Below, piece after piece: positions 6,877-7,641 of a stretch of DNA of 7,641 nt; within the stretch, counting starts at the first letter, position 1; every line of letters begins with the position of its first letter. The translations under genes and the position numbers were made by a program. The stretch is from Caldifarciminota bacterium (GTDB taxonomy: Bacteria > Hydrothermota > Hydrothermia > B15-G9 > WFZT01): assembly GCA_026986235.1 (NCBI GenBank), contig JALSOY010000230.1:1-7641 (forward strand). Direction: 5' to 3'. The notes beneath the pieces were generated by a model, which was given only the letters and a program-made list of their open reading frames with translations, made no database searches and was not told the DNA's origin.

Positions 6877-7090
6877 CCCCCTTCTCCAAGGGGGACTTTT
6901 TTGGGAAGGAGTTCCCCTTCTCCAGGGGGACTTTGGGGGGGAGGAGTTCCCCTTCTCCAGGGGGAACCTTGGGAGACGACAGTCCCCCTTCTCCAAGGGG
7001 GATTTAGGGAGGTGGAATTCCCCTCCTCCAAGGAGGATTTTGGAGACAAAGGGATCCTTTTGCTAAGAGGGGGACTTTGGGAAATGAAAC
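6877..7090. repeat. Tandem array of six GC-rich hairpin units, 35-36 bp period
   Basis: Six units begin near 6877, 6913, 6948, 6984, 7019 and 7055, with spacings alternating 36, 35, 36, 35, 36. Units 1 and 4 share the perfect hairpin CCCCCTT-CTCC-AAGGGGG (6877-6894, 6984-7001). Units 2 and 3 keep 5-bp arms CCCCT/AGGGG. Unit 5 folds in a shifted register (CCTCCT/AGGAGG, 7022-7036), and unit 6 is the most diverged (CCTTTT/AAGAGG, 7056-7070). Each hairpin is followed by a G-rich tail such as ACTTTGGGA. Similar short 'CCCCCTT...AAGGGGG' intergenic palindromes are known from many bacterial genomes, so this is probably a local tandem form of such an element. It lies just after the THEP1 stop and may block read-through toward nuoG. 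On the plus strand unit 1 is followed by six T's, but no plus-strand gene precedes it. Confidence 0.85.
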
Positions 7091-7096
7091 TCTCTT

Positions 7097-7594
7097 TTAG
7101 AAGGCCAGCATCCTCTTTATCTTTCCAAACACCATTTCTCTGTTGTCCAGTGTTATTTCGATGGGATTATACTTTTTTCTTATTCTTCTCACAACAGGGT
7201 GTACATCCTTCAGCGGGATCGTGGCGATCACACTCGTTTCACCAAAAAGGAGTTCTTCGACGATTTCCACGAACCTTTTAGAAAAAAGCTCCATCTTACC
7301 TATTTCGTCGATCAGGATAATCCTCTCATCGGGGACCAGAAAAGGGATGACCAGTTTTTCAAACTCATCAACATTGACCCTGTATTTACCCACCCTGTAT
7401 GGTCTCTCGATATCTATACGGGAAAGTATTCCCATCTTTCCATCGGTTCTTACAATCCTGAATCCGGTTCTTCTCCCTTTTTCTCTTATTTCCTCTGTCC
7501 AGAAACCTTTAAATCTCTCAGGATACAGTCTGAATAGCCTTTTGACCAGAGTGGTCTTCCCCGTTCCCGGAGCGCCGGTAACTACGATTTTCAT
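7097..7594 (-). CDS. THEP1-family nucleoside-triphosphatase
   Basis: From ATG 7594 the product has 165 residues. It begins MKIVVTGAPGTGKTTLVKR, with a Walker A loop at 7-14 (GAPGTGKT), followed by GFWTEEIREKGRRTGFRIV (30-48) and a Walker B region IILIDEIGKMELFSKRF (92-108). These segments and the short length match THEP1, a P-loop nucleotide hydrolase known from thermophilic bacteria and archaea. The family hydrolyses ATP, GTP and other nucleoside triphosphates in vitro, and its cellular job is unclear. The frame can be extended to GTG at 7630, but that would add 12 residues ahead of the first beta strand, has no ribosome site, and would lie upstream of the likely transcription start. ATG 7594 itself has only a distant GAGG (15 nt). 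The gene is separated from nuoG by the repeat array and a new promoter, so a shared function is not indicated. Confidence 0.9.
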   Translation of the reverse strand: MKIVVTGAPGTGKTTLVKRLFRLYPERFKGFWTEEIREKGRRTGFRIVRTDGKMGILSRIDIERPYRVGKYRVNVDEFEKLVIPFLVPDERIILIDEIGKMELFSKRFVEIVEELLFGETSVIATIPLKDVHPVVRRIRKKYNPIEITLDNREMVFGKIKRMLAF

Positions 7595-7620
7595 AAAAAA
7601 ATGATAAGGCCTCAAGGTGA

Positions 7621-7629
7621 ATAATACCA
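7621..7629 (-). promoter_or_regulatory. Extended -10 element of the THEP1 gene promoter (cut by window edge)
   Basis: TGG followed by TATTAT (7629-7621) is a good extended -10 element. The matching -35 box would lie just beyond the window. Transcription would start near 7614, about 20 nt ahead of ATG 7594, which supports that start over the GTG at 7630. Confidence 0.4.
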
Positions 7630-7641
7630 CAGTAAAAGGCA

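Noticed and set aside
6855..7049. 64-codon minus-strand ORF with repeated PPWRRGT-like peptides
   Set aside because: It is only a translation of the hairpin array; such Pro/Arg/Gly-rich peptides are a common false product of these GC-rich palindromes.
6877..7090. CRISPR array
   Set aside because: The period is 35-36 bp in total, so there is no room for repeat plus unique spacer; units are similar along their whole length and no cas genes are present.
6901..7281. 126-codon plus-strand ORF
   Set aside because: Its first half is the repeat array and its second half is antisense to the THEP1 gene; it has no independent family signature.

Overview
This is bacterial DNA in which every supported gene reads on the minus strand. 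The promoters are sigma-70-like and the Shine-Dalgarno sites strong. The proteins are rich in Lys, Glu and Arg, arginine is often encoded by AGA/AGG, and one gene is a THEP1-type nucleotidase. Together these suggest a thermophilic, probably deep-branching bacterium. I cannot name the phylum from this window.

Layout in the direction of transcription, from high to low coordinates: (1) 7594-7097, a THEP1-family NTPase whose promoter is cut by the window edge. (2) 7096-6710, a gene-free stretch holding six tandem GC-rich hairpin units with a 35-36 bp period, a weaker nested inverted repeat, and a good promoter directly in front of nuoG. (3) 6709-1871, a tightly packed four-gene complex I cluster, nuoG-nuoI-nuoB-nuoD. 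Its joints are 2 nt apart or overlap as ATGA, so the genes are almost certainly co-transcribed and translationally coupled. (4) 1870-1519, a second gene-free stretch with a 16-bp palindrome, two tandem near-consensus promoters and a leader holding two short Shine-Dalgarno-led mini-ORFs. (5) 1518-1, the first 506 codons of a secreted, calcium-binding thrombospondin-type-3-repeat protein that runs off the window. This long frame is easy to miss because it has no stop codon inside the window.

The four nuo products form a connected part of the hydrophilic arm. NuoG carries 2Fe-2S and 4Fe-4S clusters on the input side, NuoI relays electrons through two 4Fe-4S clusters, NuoB holds the terminal N2 cluster, and NuoD forms the quinone pocket with NuoB. 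nuoC, which usually lies between nuoB and nuoD, is absent, as are nuoE/F (NADH input), nuoA and all membrane subunits. The complex must be completed from elsewhere in the genome or differ from the standard form.

I found no clearly new multi-gene system. The least explained items are the hairpin array, the mini-ORF leader and the reduced nuoGIBD gene set.
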